Positions 58,901 through 63,000 are shown, counted from the stretch's first letter. The stretch: 64,000 nt of DNA from Paracentrotus lividus (GCA_940671915.1 CALNVZ010000218.1:39653512-39717511); one strand, 5' to 3'. Numbers and translations are program-made. Notes: a model not told the origin generated them from the sequence alone.

Positions 58901-61076
58901 ATGCACCAAAATTGATCTGTCATGTGCCATATTTTCTGTGCATGGTTTGTCTGTTCAAAAGAGGCGCTTTAAAAACACAATATTAAATCATACCTCCTCT
59001 TTAGCTGTATTACTCAGATCCTTATTGTCTTCCACATTGCCATCATTCTCCCTCACTTTACGGATCATCTGTCCTTCATCAGGTATCTGTAGAGTAAAAA
59101 AAAACCAATGTGAGCTGAACACTTAGAAATGCAATCAATGAAAAGAAGTTAAAAATTTCCAATTATATGTTGACTATTGGAGTCCTTAAACCATGAAATG
59201 ATTCAAAGGTCGCAGAGGTCATACAAATCTTTCCAAGTTTTCTATTTTTACGTGCTTACTGTAGATTTGTATATATCCTCCTTAAAGACCGTGGACGGAG
59301 TAAATACAACCTTACATCGATTGAAAGCTAAGTAGGCGTATAACATAAATACCCAAAAAATAAATTCAATTTTCATAACAGTATTCATAAAAAGGTGATC
59401 GAACCTCAACCAGGCCATCCCTCCCAACTACTCGAAAAGTTACCCCTATTTCAATGGCGCGGTTGATGACGTCAAAGAATGTTAAAGTTCTAGACCGGAC
59501 CGACAAATGAAATAGCCAAATACGAAAACTAATATGCTACATAATGCAACAATTCCATATGTATGCGTTTTTATTGTCCATCTAGAAAGTATTTCATTAA
59601 AAAGATGATCGAACCTCAACCAGGCCACCCCTCCCAAATACTTGTAAAATTACCCCCATTTTAATAGTGCGAGTGATGACGTCAAAGGATGTTAATGGAA
59701 TGTTACAGCAGTCCTGTGGCCAGGCATGATTGAATTTGGCCTTTCATTTCATAACAATAGAATTCTAGCTCACAGGGCGTCTATTGTCCTGACATAGCAA
59801 TACAAACGTGTTTTCTAAAGGCAAAACGCAATCATGCCTAGCCGCAGGACTGCTGTAGCATTCCATTAACATCCTTTGACGTCATCACCCGCGCCATTAA
59901 ATTAGGGGTAATTTTACAAGTATTTAGGAGGGGTGGCCTGGTTGAGGTTCGGTCATCTTTTTAATTAAATACTTTCTAGATGAACAATAAAAACGTCTTA
60001 ATTTGGAATTGTTGTATTATATAGCATATTAGCTTTCGTTTTTGGCTATTTCATTTGTCGGTCCGGTCTGGGACTTTAAGGGAATGCTACGGCCAGGCAT
60101 GATTGGGTTTAGCCTTTAGAAAGCACGTTTGTGTTGCTATGTCATAAACCCCATGTGTGCTAGAATTCTATTGTTATGGAATGAAAGGGCAAATTCATTC
60201 AACATTTAGCATGTAGCATTCCGTTAAAAAATTTTGACGTCATCAGCCGCGCCAATAAAATAGGGGTACTTTTTCGAATATTTGGGAGGGATGGCCTGGT
60301 CGGGGTTCGATCACCTTTTTAATGAAATACTTTCTAGATGGACAATAAAAACGCTGAAATTGGAATTGTTGTATTATGACAAATTATTAGCTTTCGATTT
60401 ATATGTAATTTGGGTTTTCATTTCTCGGTCCGGTCTGGGACTTTAAAACATTACTGTATATTAGGCTAAGCCATTTCACGTACATAACATTTCAGGATTT
60501 TGGACTAGTTGGGGGAGTTTGCTAGGGAATAATTTCATGATTTTCGTGATCTTTTCACTACAAGTAGCCTATTGGATTATATATTTTTGCAAGGATGGAC
60601 TCATTAGCCCGTTTTCCCAAAGGTGGCCTAAAGTTAAACCTACTTTCAATCTGTGGTTTAACTATGACTAGCAAAATGGGAGACAACCCTTAAAAGTAAA
60701 TGTTAGATTTATCAGAATTGTTGGTACTTAAACTATTAAAAAACTGCATGAGAATGATACATGTATGTACAAAAGTTTTCCTAACCACTAGAGCCTGATT
60801 CCAGGATTCAGTAAACCATAAAGAACATGCAACTTAGACACATTTTCTCCCATTTTGATAGCCATAGTTAAACCACAGATTTAAGCTAGGCTTAACTTTA
60901 GGCCAACTTTGTGAATAACAAAAAACTAACAAAAATACAGTAAACCTTTACGAAATACATGGCTTAATATGGGATATGATTGTACCTGTATAGCATGATT
61001 CTCTGATGAATGACCAATAGCAAGTCCATCTTTTATATCATCATTGATCTTTCCACCGATACTACAAAGTGATAAT
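6749..61076 (-). CDS. SUCO: SUCO (SUN domain-containing ossification factor), 5' end missing, 18 coding segments
   Basis: Whole-gene entry; segments are listed separately. Mid-SUN proteins of the SUCO/Opt/Slp1 family are ER and nuclear-envelope membrane glycoproteins. Yeast Slp1 works with Emp65 (TAPT1 family) in ER protein quality control, and vertebrate SUCO supports collagen secretion by osteoblasts. Visible order, numbered from the first codon seen: acidic region 1-530, SUN domain about 535-700, linker to 770, Ser/Thr/Pro/Glu-rich region 771-1180, coiled coil about 1160-1247, membrane helix about 1252-1270, basic tail to 1499. All junctions are GT-AG with matching phase and sum to 1500 codons including stop, longer than human SUCO (about 1250 aa). 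Key matches are [49 protein letters not shown] and [13 protein letters not shown]. Between 45140 and 20350 the gene is interrupted by the gap and by copy B; in the real chromosome those exons should be adjacent. The start codon and signal peptide were not found. Confidence 0.93.
7066..7121 (-). other. Candidate 56-nt mini-intron (or a frameshift) in the SUCO tail
   Basis: On the minus strand this begins gtttag and ends ccttag, with a near-pure pyrimidine (TCC/CCT)n tract before the acceptor. Its length is 2 modulo 3, exactly what is needed to join the two reading frames (CAA G|CA TCC, Gln-Ala-Ser). The same repeat count is present in copy B, so a random base error is less likely. A triplet-tract sequencing error or a true premature stop are the alternatives. 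Confidence 0.55.
7122..7227 (-). CDS. SUCO: SUCO cytoplasmic-tail exon, basic segment before a candidate 56-nt intron
   Basis: Starts after acceptor tcattacag in phase 0 and reads [20 protein letters not shown] and then [15 protein letters not shown], strongly basic. Read straight on, the frame hits a TAG inside a (CCT)n tract at 7066-7068. Splicing CAAG|gtttag to ccttag|CATCC removes 7066-7121 and continues in frame. Without the intron the protein would end about 100 residues early. Confidence 0.75.
8060..8121 (-). CDS. SUCO: SUCO cytoplasmic-tail exon
   Basis: A 62-nt exon, acceptor gatacag, donor CAG|gtatgg. It encodes [20 protein letters not shown] after completing a Gly codon, and ends in phase 0. 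Too short to register as an isolated reading frame. Supported by two good splice sites and by phase matching to both neighbours. Confidence 0.8.
8325..8485. repeat. Second copy of the TTGGTCTAAT-type array
   Basis: Units such as gagaccaaatggttaatag, acaagaccaagtggg and cagaccaatttg match the right half of the array at 6390-6600. Located in the intron just below the transmembrane exon. Confidence 0.6.
8506..8779 (-). CDS. SUCO: SUCO transmembrane exon
   Basis: A 274-nt exon, acceptor tttcaag, donor ACAG|gtaaga. It begins [20 protein letters not shown], then TYCLRRSKS. The hydrophobic run of roughly 19 residues followed by Arg/Lys is the single membrane span that anchors SUCO. The cytoplasmic part, [18 protein letters not shown] and on to [10 protein letters not shown], is basic and polar. 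The same frame remains open past the donor to 8321, but that sequence is intron and includes a short-period repeat. Confidence 0.93.
9147..9409. mobile_element. Palindromic MITE with GGCCCGAATTC terminal inverted repeats
   Basis: Both ends carry GGCCCGAATTCACAAAGGTG in inverted orientation, continuing into gattctgca and the palindromic cacggatccgtg region. 263 bp with no coding capacity. The TIR style (GGGCCC..tcacaaagg) resembles non-autonomous PIF/Harbinger elements, an inference. Flanks are TT on the left and AA on the right; no clear target duplication was resolved. Confidence 0.8.
9445..9549 (-). CDS. SUCO: SUCO coiled-coil exon 2
   Basis: A 105-nt exon, 35 codons, phase 0 at both ends, acceptor gattacag, donor GAG|gtatgc. 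It reads [20 protein letters not shown], then [15 protein letters not shown], a continuous amphipathic coiled coil. A palindromic MITE ends at 9409, only 35 bp downstream of the donor. Confidence 0.92.
10012..10058. repeat. Homopolymer junction, poly(T) then poly(G)
   Basis: A run of more than 30 T followed by about 13 G. In copy B (31950-31988) the same place has a shorter T run and ggagtggggggt, so the exact sequence is unreliable. Confidence 0.8.
10070..10535 (+). mobile_element. Possible retroelement 3' end
   Basis: Ends in ggacaaataaaatgatgaat, resembling an A-rich 3' tail with AATAAA, preceded by T-rich untranslated-like sequence. No protein-coding part was recognised. Weak call. Confidence 0.25.
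10551..10638 (-). CDS. SUCO: SUCO coiled-coil exon 1
   Basis: An 88-nt exon, acceptor ttgatgcag, donor GTT|gtaagt. It encodes [18 protein letters not shown], then [13 protein letters not shown] with heptad spacing. RYRKQM.EMQKAFN is a signature of the family immediately before the membrane segment. Ends in phase 0. Confidence 0.95.
10639..11251. other. SUCO intron; no feature recognised
   Basis: Short AT-rich intron with a purine-rich patch gggaggggcaaag repeated at about 10882 and 10923 around a C-run. No other structure seen. Confidence 0.5.
11252..12487 (-). CDS. SUCO: SUCO large central exon, Ser/Thr/Pro-rich then start of coiled coil
   Basis: A 1236-nt exon, acceptor aattgatag, donor CAAAG|gtaact. 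It begins [16 protein letters not shown], contains a Cys-rich patch ([32 protein letters not shown]), then a long low-complexity Glu/Thr/Ser/Pro-rich region, and ends [20 protein letters not shown] and [10 protein letters not shown]. That last block is strongly conserved in SUCO and starts the coiled coil. The reading frame stays open upstream to 12558, but that part is intron: the acceptor is at 12488-12489 and the apparent start Met lies inside a transposon terminus. Confidence 0.95.
12546..12680. repeat. Left subterminal palindromes of the Harbinger-like element
   Basis: Repeats of caatcgctattagcgattg and its shifted versions (gcgattgatcgctaa, gcgatcaatcgctatt). Self-complementary and clustered inside the TIR, as expected for transposase-binding subterminal repeats. 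Confidence 0.7.
14758..14860. repeat. Dispersed repeat shared with 48608-48700
   Basis: The segment gacaagctgacttggctata, acactcatttcc(c)atagacctca and ggctcagt reappears in the same order near 48612-48690 as gacgagctgatttagctata and so on. It lies inside the Harbinger-like element here and inside a SUCO intron there, so it is a separate dispersed sequence or an internal part of the family. Confidence 0.6.
15600..15812. repeat. AGGTCA-like half-site cluster inside the Harbinger-like element
   Basis: Contains ggtcaaaggtcac, gagaggtcaaatgtc, gaggtcaat, gggtcaaaggtcaaaa and ggaggtcagaggtaa. The style is close to the arms of the foldback element at 250-4165. Confidence 0.55.
16215..16427. repeat. 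Right subterminal palindromes of the Harbinger-like element
   Basis: Many overlapping copies of tacgattgat and gatcgatcgtacgattgatc. They share the core cgattgat with the left end but have tacg in place of tagcg. Followed by TTTATGTTACGGGGCC. Confidence 0.75.
16869..17058 (-). CDS. SUCO: SUCO exon after the SUN domain
   Basis: A 190-nt exon with acceptor tattttag and donor GAGG|gtgtgt. It encodes [20 protein letters not shown], then an amphipathic stretch [16 protein letters not shown], and ends EEMIMEG. The donor is the weaker GTGTGT type, and a shift of two bases is possible. Phase fits the following exon (GG|G, Gly). Degenerate copies of its acceptor side lie in the upstream intron between 17250 and 18110. 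Confidence 0.85.
17098..17150 (-). repeat. Acceptor-side fragment of the VFGTSMVEE exon
   Basis: Repeats the end of exon 18306-18379 and its acceptor (taccatactcgtaccaaaca then ccctaaaaacaaataaaa). The copy includes the intron side, so it is a DNA-level duplication, not a processed one. A third, more diverged copy is at 18437-18485. Confidence 0.75.
17250..18110 (-). repeat. Series of acceptor-side fragments of the DVLPIHPTP exon
   Basis: Degenerate copies of the acceptor and first roughly 60 nt of exon 16869-17058 occur near 17250-17310, 17344-17402, 17570-17621, 17757-17814 and 18042-18092. Typical shared string: ggataggcaatacatctaaa on the plus strand. Copies at 17344 and 17757 read DVLPIH then an in-frame TAA within GATCTGTAAGG; that GTAAGG could act as a splice donor. 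Interspersed with a taataataatagttgcattt tail at about 17620. Confidence 0.7.
17616..17700 (-). mobile_element. LINE/SINE 3'-tail-like fragment with (AAT)n
   Basis: aataataataatagttgcat followed by ttatatagcgcttaatacga. On the minus strand this is a gcgctatataa box followed by (ATT)n, the same arrangement as the LINE 3' ends at 53540-53592 and 56420-56497. Confidence 0.5.
18306..18379 (-). CDS. SUCO: SUCO SUN-domain last exon
   Basis: A 74-nt exon with acceptor gtttttag and donor CAAG|gtttga. It encodes [17 protein letters not shown] and then TAPSSEQ. The (R)VFGTSMVEE end of the SUN domain is a family hallmark. Short partial copies of its acceptor side (gtttggtacgagtatgg, on the minus strand) lie at 17098-17150 and 18437-18485. 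Confidence 0.93.
18484..18722 (+). mobile_element. tRNA-derived SINE-like element
   Basis: gtgttggctcattggaaaga resembles a tRNA A box and ggtcatgggttccttccg a degenerate B box about 45 bp later, followed by a non-tRNA body (cgtcataccaaaagacgtta, gttgctgctaccctgtttgg). No intact tRNA fold or CCA-ready end, so it is called a SINE head rather than a tRNA gene. Lies between two SUN-domain exons. Confidence 0.55.
18764..18928 (-). CDS. SUCO: SUCO SUN-domain exon 3
   Basis: A 165-nt exon (acceptor gatcag, donor CTCAG|gtaaac) encoding [20 protein letters not shown] and, after [33 protein letters not shown]. This is the conserved C-terminal half of the mid-SUN domain, including the cysteine-containing SEHFCPLS motif. 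Phases fit both neighbouring exons. Confidence 0.95.
19139..19740. repeat. Dispersed repeat with gtgagtgacacgac motifs, copy 1
   Basis: About 600 bp that matches 54168-54893 in order: agaagggcgcatatcttc, gtggcatgtgtcattaccag, ttggtcctggaaattatgat, gaatagtgtacctctctgac, tttaaagcaccatagtccca, ttattcagcgtaagaaa. The word gagtgacacgac recurs inside. No coding capacity seen. Confidence 0.75.
20243..20350 (-). CDS. SUCO: SUCO SUN-domain exon 2 (parent of the minisatellite)
   Basis: A 108-nt exon, acceptor ctcacactag, donor ACAG|gtaagt. It encodes [20 protein letters not shown], then [16 protein letters not shown], a core strand-rich part of the SUN fold. This is the only unit in the adjacent array with both an acceptor and a downstream donor, so it is the functional exon. 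Its first 70 or so bases, with the polypyrimidine tract, are repeated many times immediately upstream in the intron. Confidence 0.95.
20351..21672 (-). repeat. Minisatellite made of a SUN-domain exon fragment, copy A part
   Basis: Tandem units of about 105-122 bp. On the minus strand each has a (CT)n tract, an AG acceptor, then about 70 nt encoding [19 protein letters not shown] and ELF, then an intron-like spacer (ttattgtccctctctgtgta). The plus-strand core is gacttggatgggctcac. Eight units besides the true exon are seen before the gap, with a 415-bp MITE inserted at 20764-21178. No unit other than the true exon has the donor or the exon's 3' part. Confidence 0.92.
20764..21178. mobile_element. 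Palindromic MITE inserted in the minisatellite
   Basis: Same TIR as the element at 9147-9409 (GGCCCGAATTCACAAAGGTG at both ends, inverted), extended by gattctgcaaaatccacgga. The interior is different and itself palindromic (tttgtgtaataattacgctt against its complement). It interrupts a unit between ctaactca and atcagttt, so it arrived after the array had formed. Confidence 0.85.
21673..22655. other. Assembly gap (run of N)
   Basis: 983 consecutive N. It begins inside the exon-derived minisatellite and ends at sequence equivalent to position 898 of this window, so it joins two versions of the same locus. Confidence 1.
28667..29150 (-). pseudogene. Copy B terminal SUCO exons and mini-intron
   Basis: Corresponds to 6749-7227 (484 against 479 nt). 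The (GGA)n tract and flanking mini-intron sequence have the same repeat count as in copy A, but the coding flanks contain extra and missing bases. Confidence 0.8.
29986..30047 (-). pseudogene. Copy B of the [13 protein letters not shown] exon
   Basis: Same length as 8060-8121 (62 nt) with compensating indels (cttccgaagtggcg for cttccctgagtggcg). Splice dinucleotides remain. Confidence 0.75.
30439..30716 (-). pseudogene. Copy B of the transmembrane exon
   Basis: Corresponds to 8506-8779. The acceptor is damaged (cacaacttgaaag for cacaaccttgaaag), and several indels interrupt the frame. Confidence 0.8.
31380..31490 (-). pseudogene. Copy B of coiled-coil exon 2
   Basis: Corresponds to 9445-9549, with six extra bases. 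The donor side reads gcaac in place of catac. Confidence 0.75.
32492..32578 (-). pseudogene. Copy B of coiled-coil exon 1
   Basis: Corresponds to 10551-10638, with 87 nt instead of 88 and internal changes such as cttggcacatcttc for cttgcacagtcttc. Confidence 0.75.
33196..34428 (-). pseudogene. Copy B of the large central SUCO exon
   Basis: Corresponds to 11252-12487. In A this exon is open for 412 codons; in B the longest open part is about 80 codons (34100-34351). The acceptor ct (plus strand) has been lost (ggctctattc for ggctcctatc). Confidence 0.85.
34490..38403 (+). mobile_element. Copy B of the Harbinger-like element
   Basis: Same TIRs and CTG flanks (34487-34489, 38404-38406) as 12546-16427. 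Occupying the same intron position shows it is the same insertion seen twice, not a second transposition. Confidence 0.8.
38838..39024 (-). pseudogene. Copy B of the DVLPIHPTP exon
   Basis: Corresponds to 16869-17058, with 187 nt for 190 and several scattered indels. Confidence 0.75.
40234..40307 (-). pseudogene. Copy B of the VFGTSMVEE exon (intact)
   Basis: Identical in length (74 nt) and reading [17 protein letters not shown] as in A. The only clearly undamaged exon in copy B. Confidence 0.85.
40412..40640 (+). mobile_element. Copy B of the tRNA-like SINE
   Basis: Matches 18484-18722 with single-base losses (gtgtgtgctcattgg for gtgtgttggctcattgg). Confidence 0.55.
40680..40837 (-). pseudogene. 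Copy B of SUN-domain exon 3
   Basis: Corresponds to 18764-18928, shortened by seven bases. The donor junction has lost one base (tttactgag for tttacctgag). Confidence 0.8.
42111..42217 (-). pseudogene. Copy B of SUN-domain exon 2
   Basis: Corresponds to 20243-20350, 107 nt for 108, with both splice dinucleotides present. Confidence 0.85.
42218..45140 (-). repeat. Minisatellite of the SUN-domain exon fragment, copy B (longest view)
   Basis: About 22 units beyond the exon, recognised by the word gatgggctcac or its one-base variants, running from 42290 to 45110. Shares the MITE insertion (42620-43026) with copy A. From 45141 the sequence becomes unique, so this gives the true upstream border. 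Spacer length varies mainly in the (GA)n tract. Confidence 0.92.
45295..45846. mobile_element. Tc1/mariner-type MITE
   Basis: Left end CAGTGCATCCCAAAAAGAAC and right end GTTCTTTTTGGGATGCACTG (with one extra base in the stem) are inverted repeats continuing over about 28 bp (actaaacacttttt against aaaagtgtacagtt). A TA dinucleotide sits near each border. No transposase frame. Lies in the SUCO intron between the first two SUN-domain exons. Confidence 0.7.
45847..46361. other. SUCO intron, no coding feature
   Basis: Unique AT-rich sequence with repeated ggttaggg-like words (45962-46020) and a tgtacatgtacat run near 46060. Nothing else recognised. Confidence 0.5.
46362..46548 (-). CDS. SUCO: SUCO exon encoding the start of the SUN domain
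   Basis: A 187-nt exon, acceptor cttgtacag, donor CTG|gtatgt. It encodes [15 protein letters not shown], then [19 protein letters not shown] and [13 protein letters not shown], the highly conserved beginning of the mid-SUN domain. The Trp codon is split TG|G. It joins in frame to the exon at 20243-20350, giving ...[11 protein letters not shown].... In this window the partner exon is about 26 kb away only because of the duplicated segment and gap. Confidence 0.95.
46564..46576 (+). promoter_or_regulatory. DR1-type nuclear receptor site beside a SUCO acceptor
   Basis: AGGTCAAAGGTCA, an exact direct repeat with one-base spacing (RXR/HNF4/COUP-TF type consensus), 16 bp upstream of the acceptor of exon 46362-46548. 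Preceded by accttgacctg. A sequence match only. Confidence 0.3.
46640..46730 (-). mobile_element. LINE/SINE 3'-tail-like fragment
   Basis: aatagtaataataaagtcat, tttttatatagcgcataata and tttgcgctttacaaatgcc match the minus-strand form of the gcgctatataa plus (ATT)n tail seen at 53592 and 56490. Confidence 0.5.
47131..48245 (-). CDS. SUCO: SUCO large acidic exon (371 codons) before the SUN domain
   Basis: A 1115-nt open exon, acceptor catccccag, donor G|gtaagt. It encodes [15 protein letters not shown]... and then a very Glu/Lys/Asp-rich stretch, almost certainly disordered and luminal. The end, [11 protein letters not shown], resembles the short conserved motif that precedes the SUN domain in this family. 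Two similar blocks, each containing [10 protein letters not shown] then DKKEAEMEV, lie about 206 bp apart (47284-47310 and 47490-47516), showing internal tandem duplication. The acidic block looks expanded and accounts for part of the extra protein length. Confidence 0.88.
48246..49803. other. SUCO intron
   Basis: Contains the dispersed repeat at 48608-48700 and a possible MITE end near 49486-49600 (cggcggtcacaactcgccgt, gcacgttgcatgtacaacat). No gene otherwise. Confidence 0.5.
48608..48700. repeat. Dispersed repeat shared with 14758-14860
   Basis: gttggagacgagctgattta, gctataacacacatttccca and tagacctcagcccgaatgta align with the segment inside the Harbinger-like element, with about one change in eight bases. 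Confidence 0.6.
49804..49911 (-). CDS. SUCO: SUCO coding exon, luminal acidic region
   Basis: A 108-nt exon with acceptor atctccag and donor GG|gtaagt. It encodes [16 protein letters not shown]... to ...VNQDDQSG, with the final Gly codon split across the junction. Acidic and disordered in character. Phase agrees on both sides. Confidence 0.75.
49912..50863. other. SUCO intron; nothing recognised
   Basis: AT-rich, with a short (CA)n tract near 50768. No repeat borders or coding signal. Confidence 0.5.
50864..50935 (-). CDS. SUCO: SUCO coding exon, luminal acidic region
   Basis: A 72-nt exon (acceptor gttcttag, donor AG|gtaaga) encoding [18 protein letters not shown] and then PEEVER across the junction. 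Highly charged and likely disordered. Phase 1 in, phase 2 out, agreeing with both neighbours. Confidence 0.75.
50936..51601. other. SUCO intron; nothing recognised
   Basis: AT-rich sequence without coding or repeat structure that I can support. Confidence 0.5.
51602..51711 (-). CDS. SUCO: SUCO coding exon, luminal acidic region
   Basis: A 110-nt exon starting in phase 0 after acceptor actgcag and ending with two bases of an Arg codon before donor gtacat. It reads [17 protein letters not shown]... to ...IDQIYIGDR. Acidic and Gln-rich with no recognised domain. Supported by splice sites and by phase continuity into the next exon. Confidence 0.7.
51838..51880. mobile_element. Solo end of a Tc1/mariner-type MITE
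   Basis: TACAGTGCATCCCAGAAAAA matches the left end of the element at 45295, including the leading TA. No matching right end was found, so it is a fragment or a different family member. Confidence 0.45.
52427..52876. mobile_element. MITE with TTAA target duplication
   Basis: Starts AGGTAGTGTCAGCCTTTT and ends in its complement AAAAGGCTGACACTACCT. TTAA flanks both sides (52423-52426 and 52877-52880), the target type of piggyBac elements. 450 bp, GC-richer middle, no transposase. Inserted in the large SUCO intron. Confidence 0.75.
53050..53592 (+). mobile_element. Non-LTR retrotransposon remnant (CR1/L2-like), 3' end
   Basis: Encodes the C-terminal end of a LINE reverse transcriptase protein: [20 protein letters not shown], then [20 protein letters not shown] and [16 protein letters not shown], and after a frame break [15 protein letters not shown] and [11 protein letters not shown]. 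Ends with gcgccttgagcaatttattt, gggcgctatataa and a (TTA)n tail. 5'-truncated and frameshifted, hence inactive. Confidence 0.85.
54168..54893. repeat. Dispersed repeat with gtgagtgacacgac motifs, copy 2
   Basis: Matches 19139-19740 at both ends. The middle (about 54340-54572) is replaced by unrelated sequence including cgaaaatataacgaaaacat and gtgagtctcacgccgggggc. The gtgagtgacacgac motif occurs at about 54173, 54648 and 54669. Confidence 0.75.
54894..56410. other. Large SUCO intron, mostly unassigned
   Basis: Contains an A-rich tail aaataaaataataataataa near 55250 that may mark another retroelement 3' end. Otherwise no coding, RNA or terminal repeat recognised. Confidence 0.4.
56411..56497 (+). 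mobile_element. LINE 3' end fragment with (ATT)n tail
   Basis: aaagcgccttgagcatttaa, aatggcgctatatt and a (ATT)n run, the same 3' arrangement as the LINE at 53592. Confidence 0.6.
56498..58993. other. Large SUCO intron; no gene supported
   Basis: AT-rich. A retroelement-like 3' end with actcaataaagaagacta lies near 56898. A plus-strand open frame at 57986-58276 (96 codons, begins [14 protein letters not shown], with several Cys) has no recognised family and no supporting signals. Confidence 0.4.
58994..59086 (-). CDS. SUCO: SUCO coding exon, luminal acidic region
   Basis: A 93-nt exon, 31 codons, phase 0 at both ends, with acceptor ctctacag and donor GAG|gtatga. It encodes [15 protein letters not shown]... 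and ends ...DLSNTAKEE. Charged and without a recognised domain. The call rests on clean splice sites and phase agreement with both neighbours. The intron that follows is the longest single-copy one (51712-58993). Confidence 0.65.
59285..60450. mobile_element. Nested palindromic repeat carrying four TGACGTCA sites
   Basis: Blocks gatcgaacctcaaccaggcc (59398 and again 59606) reappear inverted as ggcctggttgaggttcggtc (near 59937) and in diverged form at 60290. atttcattaaaaagatg, ctttctagatg.acaataaaa and cggtccggtctgggacttta behave the same way. TGACGTCA occurs at 59467-59474, 59677-59684, 59877-59884 and 60235-60242. No coding capacity. Probably several inverted copies of one non-autonomous element. 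Confidence 0.75.
60605..60920. mobile_element. Palindromic MITE-like element
   Basis: Left half cccaaaggtggcctaaagtt and ctgtggtttaactatg is mirrored by catagttaaaccacag and cttaactttaggccaactttg on the right. About 315 bp, non-coding, in the intron just below the first visible SUCO exon. Confidence 0.65.
60986..61076 (-). CDS. SUCO: SUCO coding exon (first one visible), luminal region
   Basis: Minus-strand exon with acceptor ctgtag and donor CAG|gtacaatc. After one base completing a codon it reads [14 protein letters not shown]..., ending ...SENHAIQ in phase 0, which fits the next exon. There is no known motif; it belongs to the poorly conserved N-terminal luminal region, so the call rests on splice sites and phase. 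An upstream exon ending with two codon bases must exist, but I could not identify it in 61077-64000. Confidence 0.6.
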
Positions 61077-62000
61077 CTACAGATAAGGAGAAAAATAGCA
61101 GTTGGTTAAATATATATCAACAGCAATACAGAAGTCGTTGTTTCGAATCACGCCCAGGCAGCTTGTGGTTTTTTTCACCCAGCAATTGTGTGTGTTTCTA
61201 CCGTTGTGAGAAAAATCAATGTAATTGTCTTTAATTTATTAAACAAAATTATTCATAAACTTGCTGGAGGGGGGGATTGAGCTTTTATGCTTGTTTGCAT
61301 TTCTTATATGCAACAGTCTTACTAGTATTATTTGGCTGAACACCAAACCATTTAAATTTATTTAACAATTGATGCCAACTCCATTCACTGAAGCTTTTCT
61401 TTCCATCTACTATGCCATGCTCCCCACAGCGATTGTCACTTAATCTGATTTGTATCCTCATGAAGATGGACAAGTCATAAGACAGTGAACTGGGGGTAAT
61501 TGATGATAAGGAATCTAATTTTAGCACTCTCAAGTTTGGTAACTGGAGTCCAAATCTTAAGGGTCCAAAATAGAAATAGGCATCTTTATAAACAAAGATG
61601 ATCCTTGTTGTTACTGAATACAGGAAACGTCTTCCAAGTTTATGCAAACGATTTTTGTTGATGCAGATCGACAATCTCTACTGCTTACTCAGCAATGGTA
61701 ATTCATGTAAATAGCCGACAGTGCAGCAGAACACCATTAGTAGCCCTTCTTTGCCGTGGACCTGGGGGTGGGGCTAAGTGTTTGTAAAGACAAGCTACAC
61801 AACAACTTGTGAACAACTTGGTCACCCCACCCCCTTTTTTCCCCAGGGCCCCAGAGATTAAGAATTGTCATGTTTGTCGGCTTAGTGGAAACGGCGCGGC
61901 GCGTTGCGCGTGATACCGTGCATGATATGGCGCATTTAAAAAAATATTTTTCGCCAAAACACGCACAGAATGCCCCATAAAACTAAACAAATCAACACCC
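61077..62000. other. Upstream intron or flank; unassigned
   Basis: Should contain, or lead to, the missing 5' SUCO exon(s), but no signal-peptide exon was identified. A tRNA B-box-like word gtttcgaatcacgcc at 61140 may be a SINE scrap. Confidence 0.4.
61285..61674 (-). other. Unrecognised open reading frame, 129 codons
   Basis: Starts MSICINKNRLHKLGRR, contains YFGPLRFGLQLPNLRVLKLD, and ends near TVAYKKCKQA. Not recognised as any family and no splice sites supporting it as a SUCO exon. It could be chance, a transposon scrap or a lineage-specific protein. Confidence 0.15.
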
Positions 62001-62005
62001 ATTTC

Positions 62006-63000
62006 ACGAACCGTCCTCTCTGGCCAAATTCTGCATTTTTTTCATGTACTTTATATAGATACCTACATTTTGTGAAAATTTCAGAGTCTAACATTGCGCG
62101 GTTACGTAATAACGACGTCATCACAAAGCGTCCTCTTGCACTAAATTGGATATTCCTGTACCACGAACCGTCCTCTCTGTTATAAAAGGAGCATTTAGTA
62201 AATTTGGAGGATAACAATTGCAGAATGGAAGTAGAATAGTTCAATCTCTTTGTGTATATTTCTTTTTTTCAAAATCTGACTTCTAAAACTATTGTTAGAA
62301 CAGAATTTAAGTAAATTTTGATTTCCCCCGAAGGAGTTTCTTACGCTTCCATTCAATTTGTGCATGCGTAAGGGAGAGCGGACGGTTTGTGGTGAAGGCG
62401 CGAGGCGCGATCGCGCACTTTTTCTTTTTCACGAACCGTCCTCTCTGTTATAAACTGAGCATTTAGTAAATTTGGAGGATAACAGTTGTAGAATGGAACT
62501 AGGATAGTTCAATCTCATTGTGTATATTTCTAATTTCAAAAATTGACTTCTAAATCTATAGTTAGAACAGAATTTAATTAAATTTTGATTTCCCCCGAAG
62601 GAGTTTCTTACGCTTCCATTCAATTTGTGCATGCGTAAGGGAGAGCGGATGGTTCGTGGTGAAGTCGCACAACGGGATATCGCTTTTTGTCTTTTCCACG
62701 AACCGTCCTCTCTGTTATAAAAAGAGCAATTAGTAATTTTGTAGGATAACAATTGCAGAATGGAACTAGAATAGTTCAATCTCATTGTGTATATTTCTAG
62801 TTTCAAAATCTAACTTCTAAAACTATTGTTAGAACAGAATTTAAGTAAATTTTGATTTCCCCTGAAGGAGTTTCTAATGCTCTCACTTTGAGCATGCGTA
62901 AGGCCGAGCGGACGGTTTGTGGTGAAGGCGCGAGGCGCGATCGCGCACTTTTTCTTTTTCACGAACCATCCTCTCTGTTACGATGCCCACTGTGGCGTAA
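62006..63000. repeat. Tandem array of about 267-bp units with hairpin junctions
   Basis: ACGAACCGTCCTCTCTGTTA or its close variants start units at 62163, 62431, 62698 and 62961 (spacing 268, 267, 263), with a partial unit at 62006. Each unit ends gagcggacggtttgtggtga, the approximate complement of the next unit's start, so each junction can fold with a GC-rich loop (ggcgcgaggcgcgatcgcgc). Looks like head-to-tail copies of a MITE sharing terminal repeats. Confidence 0.85.
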
